In this document: one piece after another, positions 11,590 through 23,305 of the stretch | Layout: each line of letters opens with the position of its first letter | Numbering within the stretch: the stretch's first letter is position 1 | NCBI GenBank assembly: GCA_948099385.1 | Contig: CANUEZ040000129.1 | Coordinates: 7,694,501-7,758,500, forward strand | Length of the DNA: 64,000 nt | Direction of reading: 5' to 3' | Origin: Fasciola hepatica | Lineage: Eukaryota; Platyhelminthes; Trematoda; Plagiorchiida; Fasciolidae | Translations under genes and position numbers: made by a program | Notes under the pieces: generated by a model | The model's database searches: none | Told to the model about the DNA's origin: nothing | The model's input: only the letters and a program-made list of their open reading frames with translations

Positions 11590-12190
11590 CCGCAAATGGT
11601 TTAGCCGACTGCAAATGTCTTTGTCACTATCTTGCCGACCTTAGAAGGGCCTTGACAAAGTGATTTTGGGAACACAAGAATAGTCGATGCAACCTGATCG
11701 CAGTCGCCTCGGTTGTGGATGGCATTCATTGTCTGTTTCTCTTGGAGGGACTTTGTGGCACTTGGTAGACGACCTTGAACTCTCAGTTTCGGGTTAGCCG
11801 GTGTCACGTGTCGATTGCGTGGGCAAAAATAGCATGCGATAGTCTACGGCTTAGCCATTGCAAAAACAACGCAGCAGAACTCAGGATCTCATTTAACACC
11901 AGCCTGTACTTGAGATTGAGACTCAAAGACAGACTACCAAGCCATTCGACCTCATTTTTGTTTGCTCTTATGCATGTTCCTGTGGAGCGGAATAAGTGGG
12001 AAAAACAACTAGGCGTCCATCTGAGCGAGTTCAAGAGCATTGCCCTAGCTGGCTATGGAAAGGAATCCACAAAACCGTAACCAGTGGCCTAGACATCAGA
12101 CGAGGAGATGATTCAGAAATAGGACAGTACGCATTCTACGGCAATCATGCGAATATACGATCGAACCAGCTTCAAATCGCTCTCAAATGA
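11590..12190 (+). pseudogene. Penelope-like element 3' fragment (RT-EN linker and GIY-YIG domain)
   Basis: In shifting plus-strand frames, the sequence gives DRLPSHSTSF, then a cysteine pair (ACSCGAE), an in-frame TAA, and GKTTRRPSERVQEHCPSWL followed by KTVTSG. This is the zinc-binding linker plus GIY-YIG endonuclease start seen in Penelope-like elements. It lines up with CSCSA..YIGHTTRRLSKRISEH of the element at 17.0-19.8 kb. The reverse-transcriptase core is missing upstream, so this is a 5'-truncated, frameshifted relic. Confidence 0.65.
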
Positions 12191-14889
12191 AGCTCATTGA
12201 CTTCGAACGGATGGAACTCTGTATTTTATTTAATCTCTCTAGTGAATAGTAGCATTCCAAATACAATTTTAAGCACAACATTTTTCAAGCCGATGAAACC
12301 ACTTCTCATTCTTGTACAAGGTAAATTCCAAAAAACAAGCAATCTACTTTACATTCCCTACTGAACAATACAGCTTCAGTACACCGGGCAGTAATAAACA
12401 ATAGGCGAAACTATTTAAACTGTTGAGACTGCAAAGACTCCAAAAATATTCTGCAAAATACGATGTTTGATGGGTGATCGAACAAATCACTCACTTCGTT
12501 TATCACTCCAGGTCTCTACAGGCCACATTGTCAATCACATAGCTATCTATTTTTTGACAACACATTAGCTCCACGATATCGATCCTAGCGAACGTTGATA
12601 CAACCGTTGACGTTTTAATCAAAACCGTGATATTCCAACAAAGACCAGTGTGGTGCATGCATACGTGCGTGTGACAGTAAACGATTGGCCCATCTGACGG
12701 TGCGGCCCTATCAGCTGGAGGGTAGGGTGTTAGGCTAGAGCCAAAATAGTTAGCGGTTCGAGCTCCATGTGGGGCCTCTGCTTCATGTAAATGAACAGCT
12801 ATTGCTTCAGCAGCGGTTAAAAGGCAAAATATTATGAAAACTGTGGATAAAAGGTAGCAAAAACGGCTAATTTTATGGGATAAGCAAAACTAGAAATAGT
12901 AGTACACATTGGAGGTTTGGGCTAAGAAAAATGTTGCTTGGTGTCTGAAAGTATTCAACTGGTGCCAGTAAATAGATCAGACCGGATGTGAGCTAGAAAT
13001 ATTATACTTAATGAAAACTATCTCATAATCTCTGATGGTTCATGAATGTTCGACAGAAAATAGAAGATCATAATCGGCTAAGGGTAGTGTAATCGGTCAG
13101 TTGAGTGCTGGCGAATTTATAGCAATGGGACAAAACGATTAATCAAAATGCAAGTAGTAGAGTTTTCAGGGAACAAGTACCACTGTAACGAGTTTCTAGT
13201 TGTAATAAATAGCACCTATATCAACGGATTTGTTGGTAACATGAGTCATTTTTCCTGATGGTGGACTTGCATTAGAATTAGCAAGAGTGGAAGATATGCT
13301 GTCTAGATGAAGAGCGGAGGCTAGTTTGAGGTTCAGAGTAATCCAAAAACTTTTTCTGAGAACGATGGCTTCATTTCTGATGGAAAAGAATAACCATACT
13401 GGAGTAGGTTATCCGTGGAGGAAAGAAAAGTGAAGCGTATCGAACCCACTCTATACAAAAGCGGCATTCTCGGCTAGAACAGTTCTGTCTCGGTTGAACG
13501 GAAGAACCGGTGCGTAAATGGTGCACTCAGTCGTTAAGTGTCTCGTATGATCAGGATGGAGTAACCCTTCACATCAGTCTGGTCGTGTAATTTATACGCG
13601 TGTTATTTTTGCCTTCTCGCATTGACTTCAGCAATGGAGAATTTTTCGTGTCCTTGTTATAGATACGGTCTCAATGGGGCAATACAAATCGAACACTTCA
13701 TTTAGCATCTTCGTAAATAGGGCTGACGGGCAAACAGAACATCTGAAATAAAACCACGGGAAGACAAAGGAGAGGCTACGTCTTCCGGTGGCAATTTTCT
13801 GGATGTGAACTTTGCTTCGTACTGACCACTGATCATTGTGTTGAAGATAAATCTTTTGAGGTCTGATGGTACTGATTGTATGACCAATCGTTGAAACACG
13901 AGTTCCGAATTGTCAGTGGAATAATTCATTATAATCATTGATAATATTATCTTAACAGCATTTCTTCTATATGGGGTGAGACAGGTCCCTTGAAAATGCA
14001 GTTAGAGAATACGGACAAGTAGTTCAAACGGTTGTTATGTCAATTTTTCCGATGATAGCGGAAACAGGGAAACCGTAATGAAACGAGAGCAGGTATGATA
14101 GCGTCAAGGAAGAGTTTGACCTCTTTCTGAGATCAAAATTGAGGCATATGAGGTGTTTTTCGAGGGTGGATGCACCTCGGCAGCTTCGAATTCCTGATAT
14201 TGCTACTGAAATTGCGGACAGTAGTTGGATTTTCCTTGCTCATTTCTCATTTCGGGTGAGAAATTGCTTTGCATTGTACGTTTCTAAAGACGGGGAACAA
14301 CATACAACTGCTATTCACAACCATAGAGCGAAGAGAAAAAGCAACCTGCGTAAATCGTGTGGACAGCTGGTGATACGTCATCCATTATGGCCTCGTTCAT
14401 TGTCACCATACTGGTTACGTTAATCAATTTAACAGGGTCTTGCAAGCAAAGTCTGAGTACATGGAGAACAACACAAGGTAGTGAACAAGCTCGTTTTCAG
14501 TGATTCCTTATCATGCCATTACACCACATTTTATATGAGCATTGTTAGGTGAACAAAACGGAAATCGAGATAAGGCGATGAGTCAAAATTAAGTGGGGGA
14601 GAGGGGATCAAATATCGCATGCGTGACCTCGATCCGTCTCTGGACCGTAAATGACAACACAGACACCCATTCGCGCTAACCTGTTTGTGGTATAATCTCG
14701 TATACTCACTTTTGTGTCCTGTGAACCCGGTGAATCTAGTTTATATGGAACAACCATTACCGGTTCACGAATTGCGGTGGTTCTGTGACTGCTGCTTCTC
14801 TGCAGCAAACTAGGAAATCACAATAATCACCAGTATGGCGAAGTACTGGTTGCCGTCTATGCAACCAGAGCAATCAAGTAGATCTTGAA
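12191..14889. other. Unassigned stretch
   Basis: Apart from the SINE-like head at 12699-12772, no feature is supported. The frames at 13702-13938 and 14139-14423 have no recognisable domain. The last few hundred bases (from about 14820) may be the 5' end of the Penelope relic that follows. Confidence 0.45.
12699..12772 (+). repeat. tRNA-like SINE head
   Basis: A polymerase III promoter-like layout is visible: an A-box-like segment around tatcagctggagggtaggg and a B-box GGTTCGAGCTCC at 12755-12766. It is not a plausible functional tRNA because stems do not pair well. Confidence 0.4.
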
Positions 14890-16800
14890 GTGGAATTTGA
14901 AGACATTTATGCTCAGCCGTCGGGTCTACTCTCGTCGTCACAGCTGGAGCTACAGAATCTTAAATCCACATTGGTGAATACAAGATATCAATACCATAAC
15001 GCTAAGCCGCCACCCAGAGGATTACTGAGGACAGCTTACATGCAACGTTTAGGAGAACTGAAAAAGTACAGTGACATTATCATAACGAGGCCGGACAAGG
15101 GAGCAGGTATAGTGCTTCTCAACAGGTCAGACTATATTGCGAAAATGGGTCTCAATTTGAATTATACATCGAAATTCGCGAAAATGGTCACAAAAAAGAT
15201 AAGACACAACTAGTAGAGAAGTATCTGTCCTACTTGCTGCGACGTTTGAAGCAAAAAGATATGATAGACTCAACCACATTTGAACGGATACGCCTTACGG
15301 GAACAACCATTCCCAGATTGTACGGATTCCCGAAAGCCTACAAGAGTGGAGTCCCCTTGAGACCTATCCTCGACATGTGTAATTCACAATACCGTGCGGT
15401 GGCTAAATGGTTGACAAGGTTGCTGGAACAGGTAAGACAGGCAATTTCAAAGCACAGCCTCAAGGACATTTAAATTCATTAACAGCGTGAACGACCTAAA
15501 CGTGAGAGAATGTCGGATGCTTTCATTAGACGTCAGTTCACTTTTTACCAGCGTCCCATTATGTGAAACCATTGATCACCTAAGTGACTATATTGAAAGA
15601 AACACAAATGAGACAGGCATACACCTAGAAGATCTGAAACAGTTACTGTTTTTAACACACGCACAACATTCAATTTAAGCTTACCAACCAGATCTATCGC
15701 TAAAAGGATGGGATAGCAATGGGTTTCCCACCCGGACCAATACTTGCCGATGTCTTTATGGTAAAGTTACAAAAGGCCCGCTAGAATCTTCAATTGGAAA
15801 TTGTGTTGTGCACAAACGTTGCAAAGATGACATTTTCTGAATAGTCAGTTCATCAGACCACATAATTTAACTGTTAGGCAGCTTTTAGTTAGCTCGTACA
15901 AACTGACATTACACAATAGAAACAGAGTCAGACAATACAATCGCCTTCCTTGACGTTCGGATGAGTCGCCGTGAAGAAGGCTCAATCAGGCGGTGGTTAC
16001 ACAGAAAGGGAACGTGGAATGGGCTATACATTCACTTACACAGCTTTGTGCCTCTTAAGAATATAAAGAACCTAATTAAATGCTTCACAATCAGAGCAAG
16101 AAGAATATGTTCAGAGGACACCGTTGAAGAAGAATTGCAAACGGTGCGAAGACCCTTCATCCAAAACGGATACTCGGATCGGTTAGTTGAGAGGGTGATG
16201 CGAATTAAAGTGGTGACTCCAAGGAAGTTTATTTTTTGGGGGGGGGAAGAAAGCCGATGCACATCTCTTTGCCATTCAAGGGTGATATGTTGGCAGAGAT
16301 CGTGCATAGAACATTGTCAGGGGTAACCTGAAAAGAGTCCTACACAGCTAAGCCCCGGAGTTTGTTCAAATCCCGGCCGGTAGAACTTCTGCGGCTGAAA
16401 GACTGTGTCTGATTCTGCATCCCCACTCTGTCTATTGATTCACTTGTTCCCGTGGAACAATGTATATCGGCCGCACGACCAAGTGTTTGCCTGAACGCAT
16501 CCGAGAACACCACCCTGCATGGTTAAACTCTGGAGCAGTTAAGCCACTCACTAGCGCTGTTGCTTCACACCTAATCACACAGTAAAGGTGACTGAGGCCT
16601 TCCGTGCGCTGTATAAGGTTCAGGGTCGATAATCAAGACCTGCCAAATGTCGTATACTAGACACAGCTGAGGCTGTCAGCATCCACCTCCACAACACCCC
16701 TCCTTGTGCTCAAAAACAATTTATGTGTGCTTTGAAGCTGCCCTGGCCCTCCCGCCACCCTACAACAGGCCATAGACCGGATGAAAACTGATAAAACACT
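14890..16800 (+). pseudogene. Decayed Penelope-like element polyprotein (RT + GIY-YIG)
   Basis: Successive frame fragments, in order, give the hallmarks of a Penelope-like element: TRPDKGAGIVLLNRSDY (about 15090), IPRLYGFPKAYKSGVPLRP (about 15310), SLDVSSLFTSVPL (about 15525), GFPPGPILADVFM (about 15720), a degraded catalytic string CKDDIF (about 15825), KGTWNGLYIHLHSFVPLK (about 16010), and the endonuclease MYIGRTTKCLPERIREHHPAWL (16459 onward). Many stops and frameshifts separate them, and the tyrosine before the catalytic aspartates is lost. The order matches the better preserved minus-strand copy at 17009-19812, but sequence identity is moderate, so it belongs to a different, older lineage. 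Confidence 0.85.
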
Positions 16801-17008
16801 GGAAAAATACACACCCGGTCTTGATTTAAGCCCGGATTACAATTGTTTTCGTCTCCACACTACCTCTCTTTGTCACTATTATTTATTACCACATTCTACT
16901 TGTCTAATTGGTTCCATCCTCTGACTTGTTACAATATATTGAGATGTAATGACATGATTATGAATAACTGAAAACAAGCTTGTTCGCCCAACTGTGTTCT
17001 TCTTATGT
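16801..17008 (+). other. Probable 3' UTR of the plus-strand Penelope relic
   Basis: About 200 bp of non-coding sequence lie between the end of the GIY-YIG region and the start of the next element's pseudo-LTR. It does not read as Helitron sequence on the minus strand, so the Helitron does not resume here. Confidence 0.4.
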
Positions 17009-17131
17009 AAAAAACTTGTAACACGAAGAAATTTCTTTTCGATATATCACTTCAGGCATTGACATATATAGTACTGGGTAAAATAGGGTATATGCGCAGC
17101 TAAAGATAGCAGAGAGTGAGTAAATGTGCAA
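17009..17131 (-). repeat. Penelope pseudo-LTR, left copy
   Basis: 122 of 123 bases match 19690-19812; the mismatch is agagagtgag here against agagaatgag there. It lies after the stop codon of the element's frame, at its 3' end. Confidence 0.9.
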
Positions 17132-17313
17132 CAAATCCGGTAACTCGACAACATGCTTCAACTTGATGAATCTTGTTCGTTGTGTGAACGAAAAATAAGT
17201 GTGAAATGTGTAACCAAATGGCGTGAAAAGGCAGGTGTGAAAAACAAAGGTGTGAAAAAAGAGGTGTGGGGCTGGGGAAAATTGGTACAAGGGAACCATG
17301 AGAAAATCACGTG

Positions 17314-19740
17314 TTACGGCCACGGCAACAACAACTGTTGCACGAGGTTACGTTGCTTGCACAAATCCGGCTTCAATAGTCGAATTGCTATGGCTTCTGA
17401 CGTCATCAGCAACCGCCTGCGTAATCCTTTCGCGTGAACTCTGGGAGTTGTCAGGACTGGTCTAAACGCTGTCGCCGTGTCGATTTGGTGTCCGCTATCC
17501 ACCAGATGCTGTAGGATTGCGCTGTTGATAGTCCGGACTGTACCTTTGCGTAAAGAAGCCGGGACGTGTTCTGATATCCTCTTCGAGAGGCGTCTCGTCG
17601 TATGTCCAATATACTATGCACTACATGAACACGTAAACTGATATAGAACAAAAGATTGAGACTGATGAGGCAACTTGTCCTCCGATTGTTGAACAATGAA
17701 AGGCTTCGTATTTGTTAAGATTCGGACATGTGCAGCGGGGAAAGACTTCCCGAGGGTCTTGGATATGCGCAGCTCTAGTATTTCTAAGGTTTTGTCACCT
17801 TTGAACGGGACAGTTAGAAAAATATCCTTTTCCTTGGCCATTTGAACTTTCATTTTGTGTCTCCTCTCTCCCATATGTTGACGAATAAACGGTTCTGGAT
17901 AGCCGTTTTTTAATAATGTACCGCGTATGTGTTCGAGTTCTTGGGCAATCGTGTCAGGACTACAGATGTTTCTTGCTCTGTAGGTCAGACAGCTCACAAG
18001 GTTTCCTTTGTATCGTAGAGGGACAAAACTTAGGAAATGTGTGTATTGCCCCAGCCATGTACATTTCCGATACACCCTCCTTTCTATATGTCCGTCCTCC
18101 ATTCTACGCAATCCGATATCAAGAAAGGCGAGGAAATTGTCCGTCTCTACTTCCACTGTAAATGTGGTCATTGCGTGGGCGTTGTTGAATGTTCGCAGTA
18201 GTTCGGTAATGTCTTTTTTTGAGTCGCAAATTATGAAAGTGTCGTCCATGTATCTGGTGTACATATATAGACTGTCGATGGTGCTACGTAGTGGTCCACT
18301 TTCGAGTTTAGCTAAGAATATATCCGCCAGAAGGGGTCCAAGTGGTGATCCCATTGCTACCCCGTCTTTCTGCCTGCAATATTTTCCGCTGTACAGAAAT
18401 TGTATATTCCATGTACATCTAAGAATTAGTTCTCTTAGCTTAGCCACAGGAATTTCGAGTTTGATATCATTATCGGTCAAGTATTGACAGATGAATTCTA
18501 CCGTCTCGATCAACGGAACTTTTGTGAATAGGGATTCAACATCTAGGGAAAGCATAGTCCGTTCAGACAGGTCCTGATGTTTTATCATCTCCACAAAAGA
18601 GAACGAATCTTTCACACTATACTTCGCTAGTGACTTGCGCACAGGTTCCAGAATTTCTGCAATCCACTGAGCTGTGGCGTGATAGGCTGAGGTGCTCATG
18701 TCAATCACCGGTCTTAGGAGTACATTTGGTTTGTGTACTTTTGGTAACCCATAGAGTCTAGGTGGTTGTGAGCCGCAGGGCACAAGCTTGTCGTACAGCG
18801 TTTTGGAAATAGTGCTTTCTGACTTAAGCTGCTTCAAGATCTCTGTCAGCTTAGTCTCGGCTTCATGTGTTTTGTCTTTCTCACCCGGGTGGTAAATGAA
18901 CTTGCTCTCATCAGATAAAATAGTCATCAATTTTCTGTCGTAATCGCTTCGGTCTAGTACAACCCATCCGGCACCTTTGTCCGGTTTCGACAATAATAAA
19001 TCTTCATTATTCACTAGTTCTTGGACCGCTTCTCGATGTTGCTTAGTTAATATTCCGTTCAACGGAGATCTAGTAGCGTGATACTTTTGACATTCATAAA
19101 TAAGTGATGTTTTCAGGCCGTCAACTGAGTCAGATGATGTTGGTACCAGGTTGTACAATTGGCTCATTAGACTTTCAAACTGAGTTTCAATTTCCACCTG
19201 ATGATAACGTGGTTGAGTTGCACAAAACTTAGGTCCGATAGATAAAGCCTCATATTGCAATTTGCTAAGCGTCACAGAAGAATGATTGTGGACATACCTT
19301 TCAGGATCTCTCGGTAACCTGGACGGTGGTACTCTTGTTTCCAAGCTGCTGAGGAACTTCCCTCGCTTCTTTTCCCGAACTTTTCGACAAACTGAATCCA
19401 CAAATTCCCGAAATTTTTTTCGATGACCTTCCGGTAGTTCTGCAACGTTCTTTTCGTATCTATTCGCCAGCCGCTCTATTTCGTCTAAACTGGGTATAAC
19501 ATGGCACCTGCGCAGTGCTTTCCAGTAGGTCTTAGGGTACCGATTGTTGCGGACACATTCCTCAATAAACTCGATTGTTTCTTTCGTCTCAGCGAACCTG
19601 GCGGTAAACTTCAAATACTTATTGAGGTCTTTTATCGTCACCGGCTGCTCGCAGTGTTTTAAATCATAGAATACGCCCATCGACTCATGAAAAAACTTGT
19701 AACACGAAGAAATTTCTTTTCGATATATCACTTCAGGCAT
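17314..19740 (-). pseudogene. Penelope-like element polyprotein: RT and GIY-YIG endonuclease, one internal stop
   Basis: The frame probably starts at the ATG at 19740 (MPEVIYRKEISSCYKFF) or 19746. It reads on without interruption through LLLSKPDKGAGWVVLDR (about 18990), RLYGLPKVHKP, MLSLDVESLFTKVPL (motif A, about 18550), GVAMGSPLGPLLADIF (about 18360), RYMDD catalytic residues (18241-18255) and FLAFLDI, to the cysteine linker CSCSA. There it meets a TAG at 17614-17616. The same frame continues beyond the stop as YIGHTTRRLSKRISEHVPA and further GIY-YIG sequence to the TAA at 17314-17316. Thus only the endonuclease is cut off, by a single codon. The product copies element RNA at cleaved chromosomal DNA. 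Residues upstream of 19813 in the same frame belong to the Helitron and are a chance read-through. Confidence 0.9.
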
Positions 19741-19812
19741 TGACATATATAGTACTGGGTAAAATAGGGTATATGCGCAGCTAAAGATAGCAGAGAATGA
19801 GTAAATGTGCAA
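19690..19812 (-). repeat. Penelope pseudo-LTR, right copy
   Basis: The 5' copy of the 123-bp direct repeat. It contains the ATG codons at 19746 and 19740, so the reading frame starts inside the pseudo-LTR, as in other Penelope-like elements. Confidence 0.9.
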
Positions 19813-20298
19813 TGCATTGATGCTTATGTATCTTCCAACCTGATACTTTACGATTTCATCGAAGTGTACGACCGCACTCTTATCGCTTCTTTCTGGTTTC
19901 ATATTAAAATCTGTCATGTTTCTGCCTTTATTCATGTACTTACCAATGTATTTGATCGATTGAACGGAGTTAATGTATTTCACGTTTATGAATACTTAGT
20001 GTGTTTTTGATAGTAAAGGCGAATATGGAACAATCCATTGGTTATCTACTTCTTTTTCACCTTTTCGCATTTGTATGGTTGCTAATTTACAGCCATCTTC
20101 TGAGGATCTGCTGTATAAAGAATATCCATCGATTCCTGTGACTATGTTGGATATAAATGCTCGAGGATGTCTCTTAGAGCCTTTTTCGTCCATAATGCAT
20201 GGTGTATTTGGACTCAGTGTATCTCAGGGTCCATGAATCATATTTTTTGTCACAACTTTATGAAGATCCTTATCAACGCCGGAATCGGGTATTTCAAC

Positions 20299-20717
20299 GC
20301 ATTTTAGGTTCACGGAATGTATTGTTGGCACGAGGAGCCTGAATCTCATGTAATGGAAAACCAACTTGCATTTTTCGCAAGAGATTCAGGCTCCTCGTAC
20401 CAACAATACATTCTATAAATATATTTTAATACAAAGTGGATCACGTTCATCTGTATGCTGTTTGTCTCATTTGGAAGTGACCAACGAGGCCAGCCCAATA
20501 ATTAAAACCAGGACAGTTACTGAGTATCATTGGAATAGCGGTTCGCGCATGGCCGATTATTCACTTGCGTTATTCACAGCCGACTGTCCGGACCGCGATA
20601 GCTCATCTGGTAGATTATCTGTCCGGTATGCTGAGTGTTGCCTGTTCGTTTCCAGCTCGCGGCGTTAGACTTTTCGATGTGAAAAATACAAGTGGATTTT
20701 CCATTGCATATTAGGTT
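20299..20717. mobile_element. SINE-like insertion inside the Helitron, with target duplication
   Basis: Helitron coding similarity stops after IDNLI at about 20715 and resumes with CVEIPD at 20300. The intervening 395 bp (20311-20705) are flanked by 12-bp near-identical direct repeats, gcattttaggtt (20299-20310) and gcatattaggtt (20706-20717), which fit a target-site duplication. With one repeat and the insert set aside, the Helitron frame would be continuous across the junction. The insert has a tRNA-like segment (gatagctcatctggtaga at about 20598) and a terminal hairpin (20315-20413). Confidence 0.7.
20315..20413. repeat. Perfect-looking hairpin, 33-bp arms
   Basis: The arms 20315-20347 and 20381-20413 are reverse complements with one mismatch, and the loop is 33 bp. 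The hairpin sits at one end of the SINE-like insertion. Confidence 0.85.
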
Positions 20718-23026
20718 GTCAATTTTGCTTGAAGTGATTTGATTGTAGAGCCAGATTATTATATGTGCTTGTGGCAGTCTTCTCGTTTGCCATTCCACTG
20801 AGTACATGCAATAGCGTAAAGACCCAAACCCATGTTTTACCGTGAAATCCATCGGCCATTTCAGTTTCTGTCTGAAAACACGTGCTTTCATGTCATGCCT
20901 ATCCACCGGCGATTGCCGAAGGAACAAGAGCTGTTATATATCGTTCCAAGCTGGATTGTATGTGAATGTAATGAATAGGTCAAGATGCCCATAGTGACGA
21001 ACATGTGCAATTGCATCTTGAGCGTACTCACGCAACGGAGTGGACTGCCTGTATATGGAGATGGAAAAATCGGTAATTGTTTTACCGTCATTGGCTGCTG
21101 CTTCAGACAATTGAACGTATTCCTCGAAGCGAAGCTTGATCTGATTCTAACGGATAAATATCAAACTCTCTGTTTCGATTTTCGCACACATATCTACGAT
21201 GTATTGGCGAAACCATTGATGGCAATTCAAAATGTGATTGTCTTTATTCTCTCCAAGCAATAATCGGTATGAACAATAGTTGGTTGCGTTGCATTTCATT
21301 AGTTTCTTCTCCACTCACCAGGTTTATCATTTTACCATAGAATTGATCTCCATCGGCACCATACTAAAAAATTATTGCATATTGCAGGGCTTCGTAGAAT
21401 GGAAGAGTTTCTCCAACTTTTGTCAACTGGTTTTTTCCTCCCATAAGGAACAATATCTCTAGGTTGGAACAGATCTCCGACTCTAGCAATCCCCACTTTG
21501 TTTATAGTTGCAGCTTGGGATCTTCGCATGTTTTCTGCAGTGGGAGTTTCATCAGAATCAATAACAATCTTCTGTGTATAGATGGCATCATATCAATTTC
21601 TGTTTTGGACAAAGGCACAAAAATTGTGTTTTCGTGAAGAAGCTTTTGCAGTTGAGAAAAGATGGGCCTCCTTATAACGATAAAAACTCCACGGCGTCCA
21701 TTTAGTTCATCATTAGAATCACCGATGAAATACTTCTATAGGAATTTATGTTGGTCATCTAGGAAAGAAAGTTGGGAGCCGGTTTATGATAAATTTGTCC
21801 TTTCACTTTGAAAGTTGGTATGAGTAGAACTGTTGGGATTTCTGCGCTGAACGAGGTCATTTGAAATTATGAATGGTATCAACCGACGTTAGATAAGAAA
21901 TGCTCTGATTCGGCGGTATATCCGGGAAGCACATATGTAATAGCTCTGGTGGTTCTGCAATTTGAGGCCTTTTAATTTTTGTGGCCGTATAACACGTTCC
22001 TTTCCTTTCTTCGTTGAATTTTTGAACCTCGCAATAAGAACACACTTCCGTCTGAGTGTCGATAAGAACGTGCCGGATCAAACTATAATCATCGGCTGGG
22101 TTGTGTCGGAATGTACGGTGATTGCAATCGAGTGACTGCTGAGCACGGAGTCGTGTTTGACGTCGATCTGCTGTTTCTCGTTTATGTCTTTCATCCACTG
22201 TCAGCCTTTCGCGTTCACTCTGCTGAGAACGAAGCAGATATGAAACTACAGAACGCGATTGCCATGCTCTTAACCGTGCTTCTTCAAGTCTGGTTGCATG
22301 TCTTTCTGCTGTTTTTTTGGCACGTACTTGAGCCATTCTTTGTCTGTTTTGCTCGTTCGCTGCTGTCCGTTCTTTCTCAGTTCGACCTGCAACTGCTTGT
22401 CGGACTGCTTCCGTTCAGTGAATACGACAACCTAAGTTTGATCTCCGAAGTGGGGATATTTGGATAAACTAACGCAGATCGACGGCACTGAAGAAGAAGA
22501 AAGTTATGTGTAAGACGAAATTTCAAAATATCAAAACCGGGAAAAATACGAACGAAACTTTTCAATTCGTATGCACATCAGTCGACACAGCGCAGTTCCA
22601 TCGCCAGTTGTACTGAAAAATACGAGCAACAATTAAAAAAAGGACAACAATAAAATAAAGAAGAACGAACTATACTCACTAAATTTCCATGATGTTCTGG
22701 TCGCTGAGTTTGGCTTTTAGATCTCATGACAACCAAGAACCTTAGCTACAGCAAACACAAATATTTGATACTCACTAAACGAACGCTACTTTGAGCGACA
22801 TAGTTCAACTAGAACGCAATGTCACACACAAAAAATAAATAAAAATGGAAATTCACTTTATCAGTGCCGTTGAAAACAATAAAATGGAATCGTAAAATTG
22901 GAAATTTGGAAATGGTAAATCGGGAAAGTAACCATAGCCTGTGTTACTTTTAAATCCAACTGATGGCAGTGTTTTTCAAAAACGCATCTCTCATTACTAC
23001 AGTTGTGCTATCTGTGTAATAGGATG

Positions 23027-23036
23027 TATATAAAAG
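23027..23036 (+). promoter_or_regulatory. TATA-like box
   Basis: The string tatataaaag lies about 80 bp before an ATG at 23109 that opens only MLNKSIFTFLYIWTD and a stop. The short hydrophobic peptide could be a signal-peptide exon, but no clean donor is seen, so the promoter assignment is weak. Confidence 0.25.
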
Positions 23037-23244
23037 CACGCGCATATTCGAATGCGACTTTGTATCGAAATTTCGGAGCAGTCGGTGAAGAACTTTTAGA
23101 AACTTGACATGTTGAACAAAAGCATATTCACATTTTTATATATATGGACAGATTGACATATAGCAGTTAGAAGATGGCAGATATAGAAGATACAATAAAG
23201 TGGCACTCAAACGGCCGTCGCGTTAGGAGGCGAGCGACGGGTAT

Positions 23245-23305
23245 GGGACTCGAACTGCGGACCCCGGATAGCCGGTTCACCATGATGACCATTTGACCAC
23301 CGCCA
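23245..23305 (-). repeat. tRNA-like SINE head
   Basis: On the minus strand an A-box-like tggtcatcatggtgaacc precedes a B-box GTTCGAGTCCC (plus-strand 23245-23255). No poly-A or paired copy was found in the window. Confidence 0.45.

Larger units (their letters stand above)
17009..19812 (-). mobile_element. Penelope-like element with pseudo-LTRs
   Basis: The element is about 2.8 kb, oriented right to left, and bounded by 123-bp direct repeats (17009-17131 and 19690-19812; 1 mismatch). Such repeats are expected from the partial tandem arrangement typical of Penelope-like elements (pseudo-LTRs). It encodes one long frame with a reverse transcriptase and a C-terminal GIY-YIG endonuclease. Its right end interrupts the Helitron coding sequence right after GRYISIN. 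Near-identity of the repeats and a long, almost undamaged frame suggest a fairly recent insertion. Confidence 0.85.
19813..22470 (-). pseudogene. Helitron Rep/helicase N-terminal region, decayed and truncated
   Basis: Reading right to left in broken frames: a basic N-terminal region (22336 downward: RLEEARLRAWQSR, RDRRQTRLRAQQ-like repeats); a cysteine motif CSYCEVQKFNEERKGTCY with IKRPQIAEPPELL (about 21990); LLHENTIFVPLSK and YEALQYAIIFXYGADGDQF; SGEETNEMQRNQL (about 21290); DRHDMKARVFRQKLKWPMDF and WQTRRLPQAHIIIWL (about 20770); CVEIPDSGVDKDLHKVV and MIHGP (about 20250); DGYSLYSRSSEDG, NQWIVPYSPLLS (about 20020); INVKYINSVQSIKYIGKYMNKG and DEIVKYQVGRYIS (about 19830). This is the Helitron Rep (helitron_like_N) order. 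At the HUH nuclease motif the first histidine is glutamine (LPQAHI), although the tyrosines of KYIGKYMNK remain. Several stops are present. The helicase half is absent because the Penelope element begins at 19812. Confidence 0.85.

Noticed and set aside
17614..19983. Apparent 789-residue Helitron-Penelope fusion protein
   Set aside because: The first 57 residues are Helitron sequence read into the inserted Penelope element in frame by chance, starting at a GTG. The true element frame starts near 19740.
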